Assembly: GCA_012719125.1 (NCBI GenBank) | Contig: JAAYAY010000265.1 | Coordinates: 1 to 64,000 of the forward strand | Origin: Planctomycetaceae bacterium | Lineage (GTDB): Bacteria; Planctomycetota; Planctomycetia; Pirellulales; Thermoguttaceae | Length of the DNA: 64,000 nt | Reading direction: 5' to 3' | Part shown: positions 15,197 through 23,288 of the stretch, in pieces | Position numbering within the stretch: position 1 is the first letter of the stretch | Layout of the letters: each line of letters begins with the position of its first letter | The notes under the pieces: generated by a model | The model's database searches: none | The model's input: only the letters and a program-made list of their open reading frames with translations | What the model was told of the DNA's origin: nothing | Position numbers and translations under genes: made by a program

Positions 15197-17908
15197 CTAG
15201 GCCGTCGCCCGGTTCACGTCGAGCGACACCAATTCAATGAGTTGCGAATCCGTCATTTCCGTCAGCAGCTTCTCCGCGCCGCCTTCGAGAAGACTGCTCG
15301 CCAGTTCCGTCTTCTCTTCAATCAAGGCGTCGATCTTCTCTTCGACCGTCCCCCGGCAGACGAACTTGTGGACGAGCACGTTACGCTTCTGGCCGATCCG
15401 GAACGCCCGGTCGGTCGCCTGATTCTCGACGGCCGGATTCCACCAGCGATCGAAGTGGATCACGTGCGACGCCGCCGTCAGATTCAGCCCCGTGCCGCCC
15501 GCCTTGAGCGACAGCACCAGGAACGGAGGCCCGCCGTCCTGCTGAAACTGGTCGACCAGCTTCTTCCGCTTGCCCACCGCCGTGCCGCCGTGAAGGACCA
15601 GACCCGCTCGGCCGAACTGGGCGGCCAGGAACCCCGCCAAGGGGTCGGTGATCTCGCGAAACTGGGTAAAAACCAGCACCTTCTCCTGGCGCTGGGCAAT
15701 CTCCTCGCAGATCTCGGCCAGGCGCTGAAACTTGCCGCTTTCCGCCGCGTCGAAGCTCACTTCGCCAAGCAGATGGCTGGGATGGTTGCAGAGCTGCTTC
15801 AGCCGCATCGGATAGGCCAGCACCAACCCCCGCCGCTGCATCCCGTCCAGATTCTCGAGGGCACGGGCCATCTCCTCGACCAGCTTGGCGTACAGGGCGG
15901 CCTGCCGCTTGCTCAGCGAGCAGAATGCACGCACTTCGGTCTTTTCCGGCAGGTCGCTGATGATCCGCTTGTCGGTCTTCAGCCGGCGGAGGATGTAGGG
16001 TTGCACCAGGTCGCGCAACGGGGCGTAACGCCCGCTCTCGCGCTCATTCAGTCGCTTGACGAAGTCCTTGAATTTCTTCTGCGAACCGAGCAGGCCGGGG
16101 CAGAGAAAATCGAACAGCGACCAGAGATCCGACAACCGGTTCTCCACCGGCGTCCCCGTCAGAGCGATCTTCGTGCCCGCCTTGAGACGCTTGACCGTCT
16201 TGGTTTGTTGTGCCGTGGGATTCTTGATCGCCTGGGCCTCGTCGAGCACGACCATCCGCCAGTCGACGTCGAGCAACCACGCTTGTCGCGACAGCATTCC
16301 GTAGGTGGTCAGCACCACGTCAGTATCCGCAAGCGCCCGGGCCGGATTCCCGGCGATCGCCTCGATCTGCTCCTTGGCCGTCTCCGAGGGATGAATGAAT
16401 AGCGCCCGCAGCGAGGGGGCAAATCGGGCGATCTCCGCCCGCCAGTTCCCCAGCAGCGACGCCGGCAGGACAAGCAGCGACGGCTGTTGTTTGGCCCCTT
16501 TGGACCTATCGGCCGCAAGCAGGGCCAGAACCTGAATCGTCTTTCCCAGACCCATGTCGTCGGCCAGGCACGCCCCCAGGCCCAACTGTGACATGAACCG
16601 CAGCCACGCGGCGCCCGTCTCCTGGTAAGGCCGCAAGGTCGCCTTCAGCCCGCTCCCCACGCTCGCCGGCGCGAGGTTCTCCGGGTGCCGAACGTCCGCC
16701 AGGATATCCCCGAGCCACTTGCCGGCCTGGACGAAGGACCACTCGCGCTCGAGATCGCCGCTCTTGCCGTCGTCGGGGGCGTCCAGATTCGCCCCTGCCA
16801 GCAGCCGCATCCCGTCGACGAACGAGATGCCGCCGTCGGCGGCTGCGGCCTCGACCTTCTGCCAGTGCTCCAGGGCCTCGGCCAGCTTTTCGCGATCCAC
16901 CTCGACCCATTGACCGCGCAACAACACGAGCCCTTCTTCCGACTTCATGAGATTCTGCCACTCGGCCTGGGTCAGCTTCTGATCGCCCAAGGCCAGGTCG
17001 ACTTGGAAGTCCAGCATGCTGCCGGCGTCGAAACGCTTCTGCTTCTTCTCGCCCACGGTCACGCTCACTCGCGGCCGGGGCCGCTTCTTCCACCAGTCGG
17101 GCAAGCGGACGAGAACGCCGCACTCGTCGAGCAGCGGCATCTCCGACAAAAAGCGGTAGGCTTGCCGCGGCGTCCAGGCCAGCGGCTGATAGAGGTCGCC
17201 CGACTCGACCAACTCCCGCACGAACTGGCTCCTCTGCGAAGCCTCATGGACCGGCGACAGAAGCCTGATCAGAGTCTTCTTGTCTTTCGCCCCGGCGTAT
17301 TCGCGGAGCGCCCGGCTCAACGGCTGGTACTGCACCTTGGCGCTTCGAGTGACGCTCGGAGCATAAGTCGCCAGAAAGGCGAACGGGTACTCGGGGTCCG
17401 CCCGATTCTCGGCCAGATGGAAACAGACTCGCCCGACCTGGTGCCACAGCGGCGCCCGTTCCCGCAGAAACGCCGACAATCCCTGCCCGGCCGATTTGAT
17501 CTGCTCGCGCACCCACTGGTCGAGATCCTGCCAGATCGCCAGGAGCGTCTCCTCGGCCAGATACTCGGCCCCCTGCATCGGCGGGGCCGCTCGCAGGGTC
17601 TCTGCGAGCCGCGACGAGTCGGGCGGAGAAATCGCTTCGACTGCAACCGTGCTCCCCTCCGGAACATGGCACAATTCCGTCAGGTAGGCAGCGGCGAACT
17701 CTCTCCAGAAAGCCAGGGCCGGCGTGAGCCCCTCGTGATGCCGAGCAGCCAAATGAAACAGGCCCGCCGCCTGACCGGCGGCAAATGCTTTCGAGAGCGC
17801 TCGCGCGTCCGCCGTATCGAGGGGCATGCCCCCCAGTGCGGCATCGTCCACGCCCTGCTCGGTCAAATACAGCCGCCCCGACGGTGTAAGCACAACATCA
17901 AGGCTCAT
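15197..17908 (-). CDS. SNF2-family ATPase/helicase
   Basis: A 903-aa ATP-dependent DNA translocase of the bacterial Snf2 group. The N-terminal 420 residues are the family-specific non-catalytic region. The RecA-like core has Walker A DMGLGKT (451-457), Walker B DEAQ (556-559), TGTPVEN (584-590), a helicase C domain from about 740 (VLVFTQFREI) and motif VI DRAFRIGQ near 855. It is the first gene of an operon with the SWIM protein, a frequent pairing whose role (transcription recycling, repair or defence) is not settled. The start at ATG 17908 has a weak ribosome site. Confidence 0.92.
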   Translation of the reverse strand: MSLDVVLTPSGRLYLTEQGVDDAALGGMPLDTADARALSKAFAAGQAAGLFHLAARHHEGLTPALAFWREFAAAYLTELCHVPEGSTVAVEAISPPDSSRLAETLRAAPPMQGAEYLAEETLLAIWQDLDQWVREQIKSAGQGLSAFLRERAPLWHQVGRVCFHLAENRADPEYPFAFLATYAPSVTRSAKVQYQPLSRALREYAGAKDKKTLIRLLSPVHEASQRSQFVRELVESGDLYQPLAWTPRQAYRFLSEMPLLDECGVLVRLPDWWKKRPRPRVSVTVGEKKQKRFDAGSMLDFQVDLALGDQKLTQAEWQNLMKSEEGLVLLRGQWVEVDREKLAEALEHWQKVEAAAADGGISFVDGMRLLAGANLDAPDDGKSGDLEREWSFVQAGKWLGDILADVRHPENLAPASVGSGLKATLRPYQETGAAWLRFMSQLGLGACLADDMGLGKTIQVLALLAADRSKGAKQQPSLLVLPASLLGNWRAEIARFAPSLRALFIHPSETAKEQIEAIAGNPARALADTDVVLTTYGMLSRQAWLLDVDWRMVVLDEAQAIKNPTAQQTKTVKRLKAGTKIALTGTPVENRLSDLWSLFDFLCPGLLGSQKKFKDFVKRLNERESGRYAPLRDLVQPYILRRLKTDKRIISDLPEKTEVRAFCSLSKRQAALYAKLVEEMARALENLDGMQRRGLVLAYPMRLKQLCNHPSHLLGEVSFDAAESGKFQRLAEICEEIAQRQEKVLVFTQFREITDPLAGFLAAQFGRAGLVLHGGTAVGKRKKLVDQFQQDGGPPFLVLSLKAGGTGLNLTAASHVIHFDRWWNPAVENQATDRAFRIGQKRNVLVHKFVCRGTVEEKIDALIEEKTELASSLLEGGAEKLLTEMTDSQLIELVSLDVNRATA

Positions 17909-18021
17909 GACGTTCGTATCCGTACCTGCTCACCGGCCGTTCCTCCTCGTTTCTGCGTCAAATAGCCCCCAGTATGAGGACGAATTCGCCCTTCGACAAG
18001 GGAGGAATACTCGTTACCCAG

Positions 18022-18097
18022 GTAGGTGCCGCGCCGCCGCACGGCTCCTGAATTGCCGGGCGCCACGCTGCATCAGGGAACCGTGCGGCGGCGCGGC
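18022..18097 (+). repeat. 30-bp direct repeat, right copy, with adjacent inverted half
   Basis: 18022-18051 is identical to 14227-14256. An inverted partner, CCGTGCGGCGGCGCGGC at 18081-18097, follows, so this copy can fold into a hairpin of 17 bp. The rest of the gene-free strip 17909-18239 shows nothing else clear. Confidence 0.85.
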
Positions 18098-18239
18098 GTC
18101 CACATTTCCCGCGTTTGCTACCAGCCGGCCGGAGGGAAGGTTACAATGACCTCTTGACCGTCGCGGATGGGCGTCGGCCCTTGCTCTGAGAGAGATGAGG
18201 GCGTCCTTCAGTCTCCAGCCTCCAGTCTGTCACCTGCGA

Positions 18240-19124
18240 ATGTCCGGCGTTAGCATCACCTGTTTTGCCGCCTCTTACGGCGTCGTCCTGCTCCTCGAAC
18301 TCAGCCGCCTGCTGTTCCGGAGCGGAATCCGCGGGGCGCTCATGCTCGGCTTCGCCGCGGCGGGACTCCTGGCCCACACGATCTACCTGGCCGAACGGGC
18401 CGCCTCCGCATCGGGGTATCCGCTTTCCAGCGAGCAGGATTGGTACGTCGTGGCGGCCTGGATCCTGGCGGCCTTCTACCTCTACCTGACCGCCTATCAT
18501 CGCGACAACGCCTTCGGCGTCTTCCTCCTCCCCCTGGTGTTGGCGTTAGTGGCCGCGGCAGTCTGGCTGGCCGACCCGGCCCCCTTCGAACGCCGGCCGG
18601 CACTCTTCGCCTGGGGCGTCGTCCACGGCACTTCGCTCATGCTGGCAACCGTGGCGATCCTCGTCGGCTTCGCGGCCGGCCTGATGTACCTCGCCCAGGA
18701 TTACCGGCTCAAACGCAAGCTCCCCCCGCCTCGCGGGTTGCGATTGCCCAGTCTCGAGTGGCTGCAGAAACTCAACAACCGCGCCGTCGGACTCGCCATG
18801 CTGCTGCTGGGCATCGGCATCCTGGCCGGGATCGTGCTGAACATGATTTACACGCAGAGCGGCGGCAGCCCGCTCGACTGGACCGATCCCGTCATCCTGG
18901 CCACCCTTCTGATGTTCTGCTGGCTGGTCCTCTCGGGCGGCGTCAGCGCTTTCTACCGGCCGTCGCGCGAGGGCCGCCGGGTGGCCTACTTGACCGTGCT
19001 CAGCTTCGTCTTTCTGATCTGCCTCCTGGCCATCGGCTTCTTCTTCGACACGGAGCACCGCAAGCTGAAAGTCGAACACGAAGCGGTTCCCCCAGCCATG
19101 CACTCAGGGGGAATGTCGCGATGA
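18240..19124 (+). CDS. hemX: HemX/CcsA-like membrane protein
   Basis: A 294-aa integral membrane protein with about eight hydrophobic helices, of the cytochrome c assembly (CcsA/HemX) superfamily. A conserved region WGVVHGTSLMLATVAILVGF near residues 125-145 and the following QDYRLKRK loop fit this family. ATG at 18240 gives a clean start; an upstream in-frame ATG at 18195 adds 15 residues. It overlaps hemA by 4 nt (ATGA), so the two are translationally coupled. In other bacteria HemX-type proteins modulate HemA level or serve haem/cytochrome maturation; which applies here is inferred. Confidence 0.8.
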   Translation: MSGVSITCFAASYGVVLLLELSRLLFRSGIRGALMLGFAAAGLLAHTIYLAERAASASGYPLSSEQDWYVVAAWILAAFYLYLTAYHRDNAFGVFLLPLVLALVAAAVWLADPAPFERRPALFAWGVVHGTSLMLATVAILVGFAAGLMYLAQDYRLKRKLPPPRGLRLPSLEWLQKLNNRAVGLAMLLLGIGILAGIVLNMIYTQSGGSPLDWTDPVILATLLMFCWLVLSGGVSAFYRPSREGRRVAYLTVLSFVFLICLLAIGFFFDTEHRKLKVEHEAVPPAMHSGGMSR

Positions 19125-20392
19125 CGCTGCTCGTCGTGGGCGTGAGCCATCACGATACGCCGTTGGCGATCCGCGAACGCCTTGCCTTCAGCAACGGCCA
19201 GGCCCGGGCGGCCCTGGCCGGGTGGCGAGATCGGTTCTTCGGCTGCGAGATCGTTCTCCTCTCGACCTGCAATCGCACCGAGCTCTACGCGGCAAGCGAA
19301 AGCGATTCGGAACCCGGCGCGGAAGCGATTATCGAGTTCCTGGCCGGCTGCCACGGCCTTGCCCGCGAAGAGGTTGCCGAGCACCTGTTCTGCCTTGAGG
19401 GAGAAGACGCGGTTCGGCACCTGTTCACCGTGGCCGCCAGCCTCGACAGCATGGTCGTCGGTGAAGCCCAGATCCTCTCGCAGGTGAAGCAGGCCTACCA
19501 ATTGGCTACCGAGGAGCGGGCGACGGGCCCGTTGACCCACGCGGCATTCCAGGCCGCCATCAAGGCGGCGCGGCGAGTCGCCGGCGAGACGACGGTCCAC
19601 CATCGCCGGGTGAGCATTCCCAGCGTGGCGGTGGCAGACTTCGCCGGGCAGATCTTCGAACGCTTCGAAGACAAGTCGACCCTCGTCATCGGCGCCGGCG
19701 AGATGGCCGAGGAGACCATTCGCTATCTTCGCGATAAGGGGGTCCGCGACATTGCGGTCGTCAATCGCAGCGCCAATCGGGCCGCCGAACTTGCCGACCG
19801 CTGGCAGGGCCGTGCGATTTCCTGGGAAGACCTCGACGCGGCCATGGTCGAGGCCGACCTGGTCATCAGCACGACCGGCGCCGACGAACCGGTCATCGCT
19901 TTCGATCGCTTCATCGGCATCGAGGCCGCACGGGAGCAGCGTCCGTTGTTCATTCTCGATCTGGCCGTTCCCCGCGATTTCGACCCCGAGATTGCCGGGC
20001 GGCCCGACGTCTACCTCTACTCGATCGACGATCTGAGCGCCGCCTGCGAGCGGAACCGAAAGGCTCGCGACAAACAACTCCCGGCCGCGGAGAAGATTAT
20101 CGAGCAGGAAACGGCCCGGTTCATGGCCGATCTGCACCATCGGGCCATGGGGCCCATCATTCGGCGCCTGCGTCAGGGCTGGCAAAAGCCCAAGGAGGAG
20201 GAACTCCAGCGCCTCTTCAACAAGCTCCCCGACCTGGACGCGCACCAGCAGGAGGAAATTCGCCAAGCCTTCGAACGCCTGGTCAACAAGCTGCTCCATC
20301 CGCCCCTGGAGTCGCTCCGCGACGAGTCGCGCCACGGCATTCCCAGCGCTCTAATGGACGCGATCTCGCGACTGTTCCAACTGAAAGACTGA
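19121..20392 (+). CDS. hemA: Glutamyl-tRNA reductase
   Basis: A 423-aa enzyme that reduces glutamyl-tRNA(Glu) to glutamate-1-semialdehyde, the first step of C5-route tetrapyrrole synthesis. Catalytic Cys50 lies in LLSTCNRTELY, the N-terminus reads VVGVSHHDTPLAIRE, and the NADPH-binding loop is VIGAGEMAE near 190. The C-terminal dimerisation helix region (about 330-423) is complete. The ATG at 19121 overlaps the upstream hemX stop. No other hem gene is present in the window. Confidence 0.95.
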   Translation: MTLLVVGVSHHDTPLAIRERLAFSNGQARAALAGWRDRFFGCEIVLLSTCNRTELYAASESDSEPGAEAIIEFLAGCHGLAREEVAEHLFCLEGEDAVRHLFTVAASLDSMVVGEAQILSQVKQAYQLATEERATGPLTHAAFQAAIKAARRVAGETTVHHRRVSIPSVAVADFAGQIFERFEDKSTLVIGAGEMAEETIRYLRDKGVRDIAVVNRSANRAAELADRWQGRAISWEDLDAAMVEADLVISTTGADEPVIAFDRFIGIEAAREQRPLFILDLAVPRDFDPEIAGRPDVYLYSIDDLSAACERNRKARDKQLPAAEKIIEQETARFMADLHHRAMGPIIRRLRQGWQKPKEEELQRLFNKLPDLDAHQQEEIRQAFERLVNKLLHPPLESLRDESRHGIPSALMDAISRLFQLKD

Positions 20393-20448
20393 CGGCCCCC
20401 GGCACTTGCTTCATCCGTCAACGTAGGACGAGTTGGACGACGCTCTCG

Positions 20449-21600
20449 TCACTCCCAATCCTCGTCTTCCTCTTCTTCTTCTTCCTCGTCGTCATCCTCC
20501 CACTCGTCATCCTCGTCGTCGTCCCACTCTTCGTCTTCCCATTCCTCGTCGTCTTCGACCTCTTCCCACTCGCTGTCTTCGAAGCCGTCGTCGTCGTCTT
20601 CTTCCTCGTCGATCTCCTCGTCGGAGTCTTCTTCGGAATCCTCGAAGTCGTCTTCATCTTCTTCGTAGTCGTCGTCGTCCTCGTCCTCGTAGTCATCGTC
20701 CTCGTCGTCGTCGAAGGAGGATTCGTCTTCGAACTCCGCTTGCACAATCTGCTCTGGCTCCAGCGGCAGAGACAACTCTTCGCCGGGATGCGCGATTACC
20801 TGTCCTTCGATCTCGATTCTCACCGTGGACTCCTCTTCCGTCAAACGGGACTCATCAGATTGGGCCGACACAGCTTGTCGGCCCTCAGTACGCAGGGGAC
20901 CGTCTCCTGAGATGTCAGACATCTCCTCAATCGCTAGTTCTGTCTCAACAGGCGGCAACTCGTCAAGGTGTCGCAAGCCGAAAACCTGCAAAAAACGCCT
21001 CGTCGTTCCGTACAGGAACGGTCGTCCCAATTCCTCGGAACGCCCGGCGATTCGCACCAAATCACGTTCCATCAATTGTCGCAGCAGTTCTCCACATTGC
21101 ACGCCGCGTATTGCTTCGATCTCGGCCCGAAGAACCGGCTGCCGATACGCCACGACCGCCAGGGTCTCCATTGCGGGGGCCGACAGGCGAACTTCCACGG
21201 TCGGCCCGTGAAGGCGGTGCAAGTACGACGCAAACTGTGGCCGGGAAACAAGTTGGAAGCCTCCCGCCACCTCCACCGCCCGGACAGCACAACCCTCCTC
21301 ATCATACAGTCGATTCAGCTTCCGAATCAGTGTACGCGTCTCCGTTCCGTCCGCCAAGTCGGCCAGTTCAGCCAGCTTGCGGGTTCCAAACGGCTCCCGG
21401 GCCAGGAACAGCACGGCCTCAAGCCGTGCCAGGCGCTCCGTGCGGGCCGTCGGCCCGTCGCCGATGGGGGTGTCCAGGTCGGGCTGGACGGCTAGCGACC
21501 AAGCCGGGATCGGCGGAACCGAGCAGCGGGCCAGAGGCGTCCGATAGTGCCAGGCCGTGCTGCCAAGCCGCTCCGGCAAACTCATTCCAACACGGTTCAT
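20449..21600 (-). CDS. scpB: Segregation and condensation protein B with acidic tail
   Basis: About 383 aa. Residues about 50-215 are the double winged-helix ScpB domain (RLARLEAVLFLAREPFG, ETLAVVAYRQPVLRAEIE, LGRPFLYGTTRRFLQVFGL), which partners ScpA and SMC in chromosome organisation. The C-terminal extension is abnormal: the last ~90 residues are almost only Asp and Glu with a few aromatic residues, making the protein about twice the usual 190-200 aa. No scpA or smc is next to it. The start is ambiguous: GTG 21609, ATG 21600 or ATG 21585. I take 21600. Confidence 0.9.
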   Translation of the reverse strand: MNRVGMSLPERLGSTAWHYRTPLARCSVPPIPAWSLAVQPDLDTPIGDGPTARTERLARLEAVLFLAREPFGTRKLAELADLADGTETRTLIRKLNRLYDEEGCAVRAVEVAGGFQLVSRPQFASYLHRLHGPTVEVRLSAPAMETLAVVAYRQPVLRAEIEAIRGVQCGELLRQLMERDLVRIAGRSEELGRPFLYGTTRRFLQVFGLRHLDELPPVETELAIEEMSDISGDGPLRTEGRQAVSAQSDESRLTEEESTVRIEIEGQVIAHPGEELSLPLEPEQIVQAEFEDESSFDDDEDDDYEDEDDDDYEEDEDDFEDSEEDSDEEIDEEEDDDDGFEDSEWEEVEDDEEWEDEEWDDDEDDEWEDDDEEEEEEEDEDWE

Positions 21601-21714
21601 CGGCACCACGTGCCCTCAAGGATTACCACAAAATCGAGGGGCCCCCAAGGATGGGAGTCGGCATGACATTTGCCCTCTTTGGCGGAGAAACGAGTTCCGC
21701 CAACGCCCTCCCGT

Positions 21715-22689
21715 TCACCGAGAATAGGGGCCGTGTGGCGACGCCGTTGCTGCCCCCCCGGTACTTGGATACCGGCTCGGCACGGCCTGGGTGGGCGGCG
21801 AGGGCTCCCAGGGCGTACTCTCGCGTTGCCAAGCCTCCACATCGGCCAGCACCCGTGTCATGGCTGCCAAAGGTTGCGAATCCGTTGCCTCAAAGTGCTT
21901 CGTGAAATTGGAATTGTTCGCCACGGCAATCCGGCAATGAAAGCGGTAGCATTCTCCTTGATTGCCCCAGTTCTCCAGTAGATAGTAATCCGCGCCCAGA
22001 TCCCGCAGTCTCTTCTCGATGAAGCGAAACTGATCGAGCGTGTCGGGCCTGCCGATCGTCTGGTTGGTCGGCGCAGACAGAGCCGGGTTCGGAGTGCCTA
22101 GAGGCGGCTCGCCGTAACCGGCAGTTCCACCCCCGAGGCCGGTACCGCCCGGTTGTTGCGGAATCTGCGCCGGCGGATTGCTCGGGGGATACGCCGGTGA
22201 ATCGTAATTGGCCAGGACAGCATCCGGGCTCTGTGCCGGCTGCCCGATCGCTCCCCCCTGGATCGAAGGAGGTACCCCAGGAATGCCTTGAGGCACCGTT
22301 GGCGCGGAGAACTGGTTCTGAGACGGAGGTCCGGACGCGTTCCAGGGCGGATTGGCGGAAGGGCCGGCCTGCCCGAAGCCGGATTGTGGAACACCGGGGA
22401 TGGAAGCGACCCCGGCCTCTTGGGGAAACTGAATGATGGGTTCGCGCGAACCTTCGGCGGGCGGAACGAAGGGTGGGGCCTCGTCCAGGTCCGCACGAGT
22501 CTCGGTCTTGGCAACGGTTCCCCCCAACCACTCGATCACGTATTCCCGCAAGGGAAAAGGCAGTTCCGTCACCCGCAGCGCCAGCGCCGGGAGTCCGATG
22601 AGACAGACCAGCATGACCAGGGCGCGCAGGGTCGTGACGAACGAAGAGGGTTGCGGGGCGGGAGCGTGTCGCATTCGTGCATCATCCAT
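21715..22689 (-). CDS. Hypothetical membrane-anchored proline/glycine-rich protein
   Basis: A 324-aa protein that I do not recognise. One transmembrane segment lies near residues 18-40 (TLRALVMLVCLIGLPALAL). A long low-complexity Pro/Gly/Gln linker spans about 75-215. A compact conserved-looking domain follows at about 218-290 (DQFRFIEKRLRDLGADYYL, then CYRFHCRIAVANNSNFTKH) and then a Pro/Ser-rich end. The arrangement suggests an anchored domain held away from the membrane. It is not evidently co-transcribed with scpB, which ends on the same strand further down with about 115 nt between them. Confidence 0.65.
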   Translation of the reverse strand: MDDARMRHAPAPQPSSFVTTLRALVMLVCLIGLPALALRVTELPFPLREYVIEWLGGTVAKTETRADLDEAPPFVPPAEGSREPIIQFPQEAGVASIPGVPQSGFGQAGPSANPPWNASGPPSQNQFSAPTVPQGIPGVPPSIQGGAIGQPAQSPDAVLANYDSPAYPPSNPPAQIPQQPGGTGLGGGTAGYGEPPLGTPNPALSAPTNQTIGRPDTLDQFRFIEKRLRDLGADYYLLENWGNQGECYRFHCRIAVANNSNFTKHFEATDSQPLAAMTRVLADVEAWQRESTPWEPSPPTQAVPSRYPSTGGAATASPHGPYSR

Positions 22690-22705
22690 GTTGTCGGCGA
22701 TCTCC

Positions 22706-22760
22706 GAGAATCAAGCCGGGCCACGGAGACCCGCTTCCCCAACGGGGTCCGTGGATTCTC
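22706..22760. repeat. Two-step foldback just upstream of the proline-rich protein gene
   Basis: GAGAATC (22706-22712) pairs with GATTCTC (22754-22760), and inside it CCACGGA (22721-22727) pairs with TCCGTGG (22748-22754), with additional CCC/GGG pairing. It begins 17 nt upstream of the start at 22689 and could be a leader structure. There is no T-run, so a terminator is unlikely. Confidence 0.5.
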
Positions 22761-22972
22761 GATGAGCGGCCTACCGGGCAGACGGGCGTTTCTTCTGCCG
22801 GCCGCAGTGCTTCCATGCAAGCAAGCGCCTCATAATAAACGGCCCGACGCCCGGCCGACAATGCCAGTTGCTGCGCGCGTCAGATTCACATTCCCTATCT
22901 TGTGCAGATCGCCACGTCATTCCCGCGCAGGCGGGAATCGAACCGCTCGACACCATCCGCTGAGGAGCCGGC

Positions 22973-23203
22973 TCAGCACAGCCCCCCGAGCATGGCGGCC
23001 GCTGCCAGGGCGGCCGAGTGGAACAACAAGTTGCCGAACCGCCACAGCTCCCACACCAGGGCTGCGAGAAACAGGGCACCGCTGGCATTCTCGCCGACCG
23101 CCCGCCAGGCGATCGTTCGCCCGCTGATTCGCCGGGCTGAAGATCGTCCTTCCAGTCTCCCGATTGCAGGCACACACTCCGCAGAAAGAATAGCGCTCGA
23201 CAT
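22973..23203 (-). CDS. Small hypothetical membrane protein
   Basis: A 76-aa reading frame starting MSSAILSAECV. Its support is a strong ribosome site (AAGAGGGGG, about 8 nt before the ATG) and a hydrophobic C-terminal half (SGALFLAALVWELWRF, then LLFHSAALAAAAMLGG) that would make one or two membrane helices. There is no recognisable family. It lies alone between two larger minus-strand genes. The surrounding gene-free stretch 22690-23288 otherwise holds only a short copy of the CATTCCCGCGCAGGCGGGAA motif at about 22917-22937. Confidence 0.4.
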   Translation of the reverse strand: MSSAILSAECVPAIGRLEGRSSARRISGRTIAWRAVGENASGALFLAALVWELWRFGNLLFHSAALAAAAMLGGLC

Positions 23204-23288
23204 GGCCGTGACCCCCTCTTACGGGTTTCTCGTGTCCTCTCCAGGGATAACAGCGAGATTGGCGGCCGAATATCACGCGGGGATCGAA

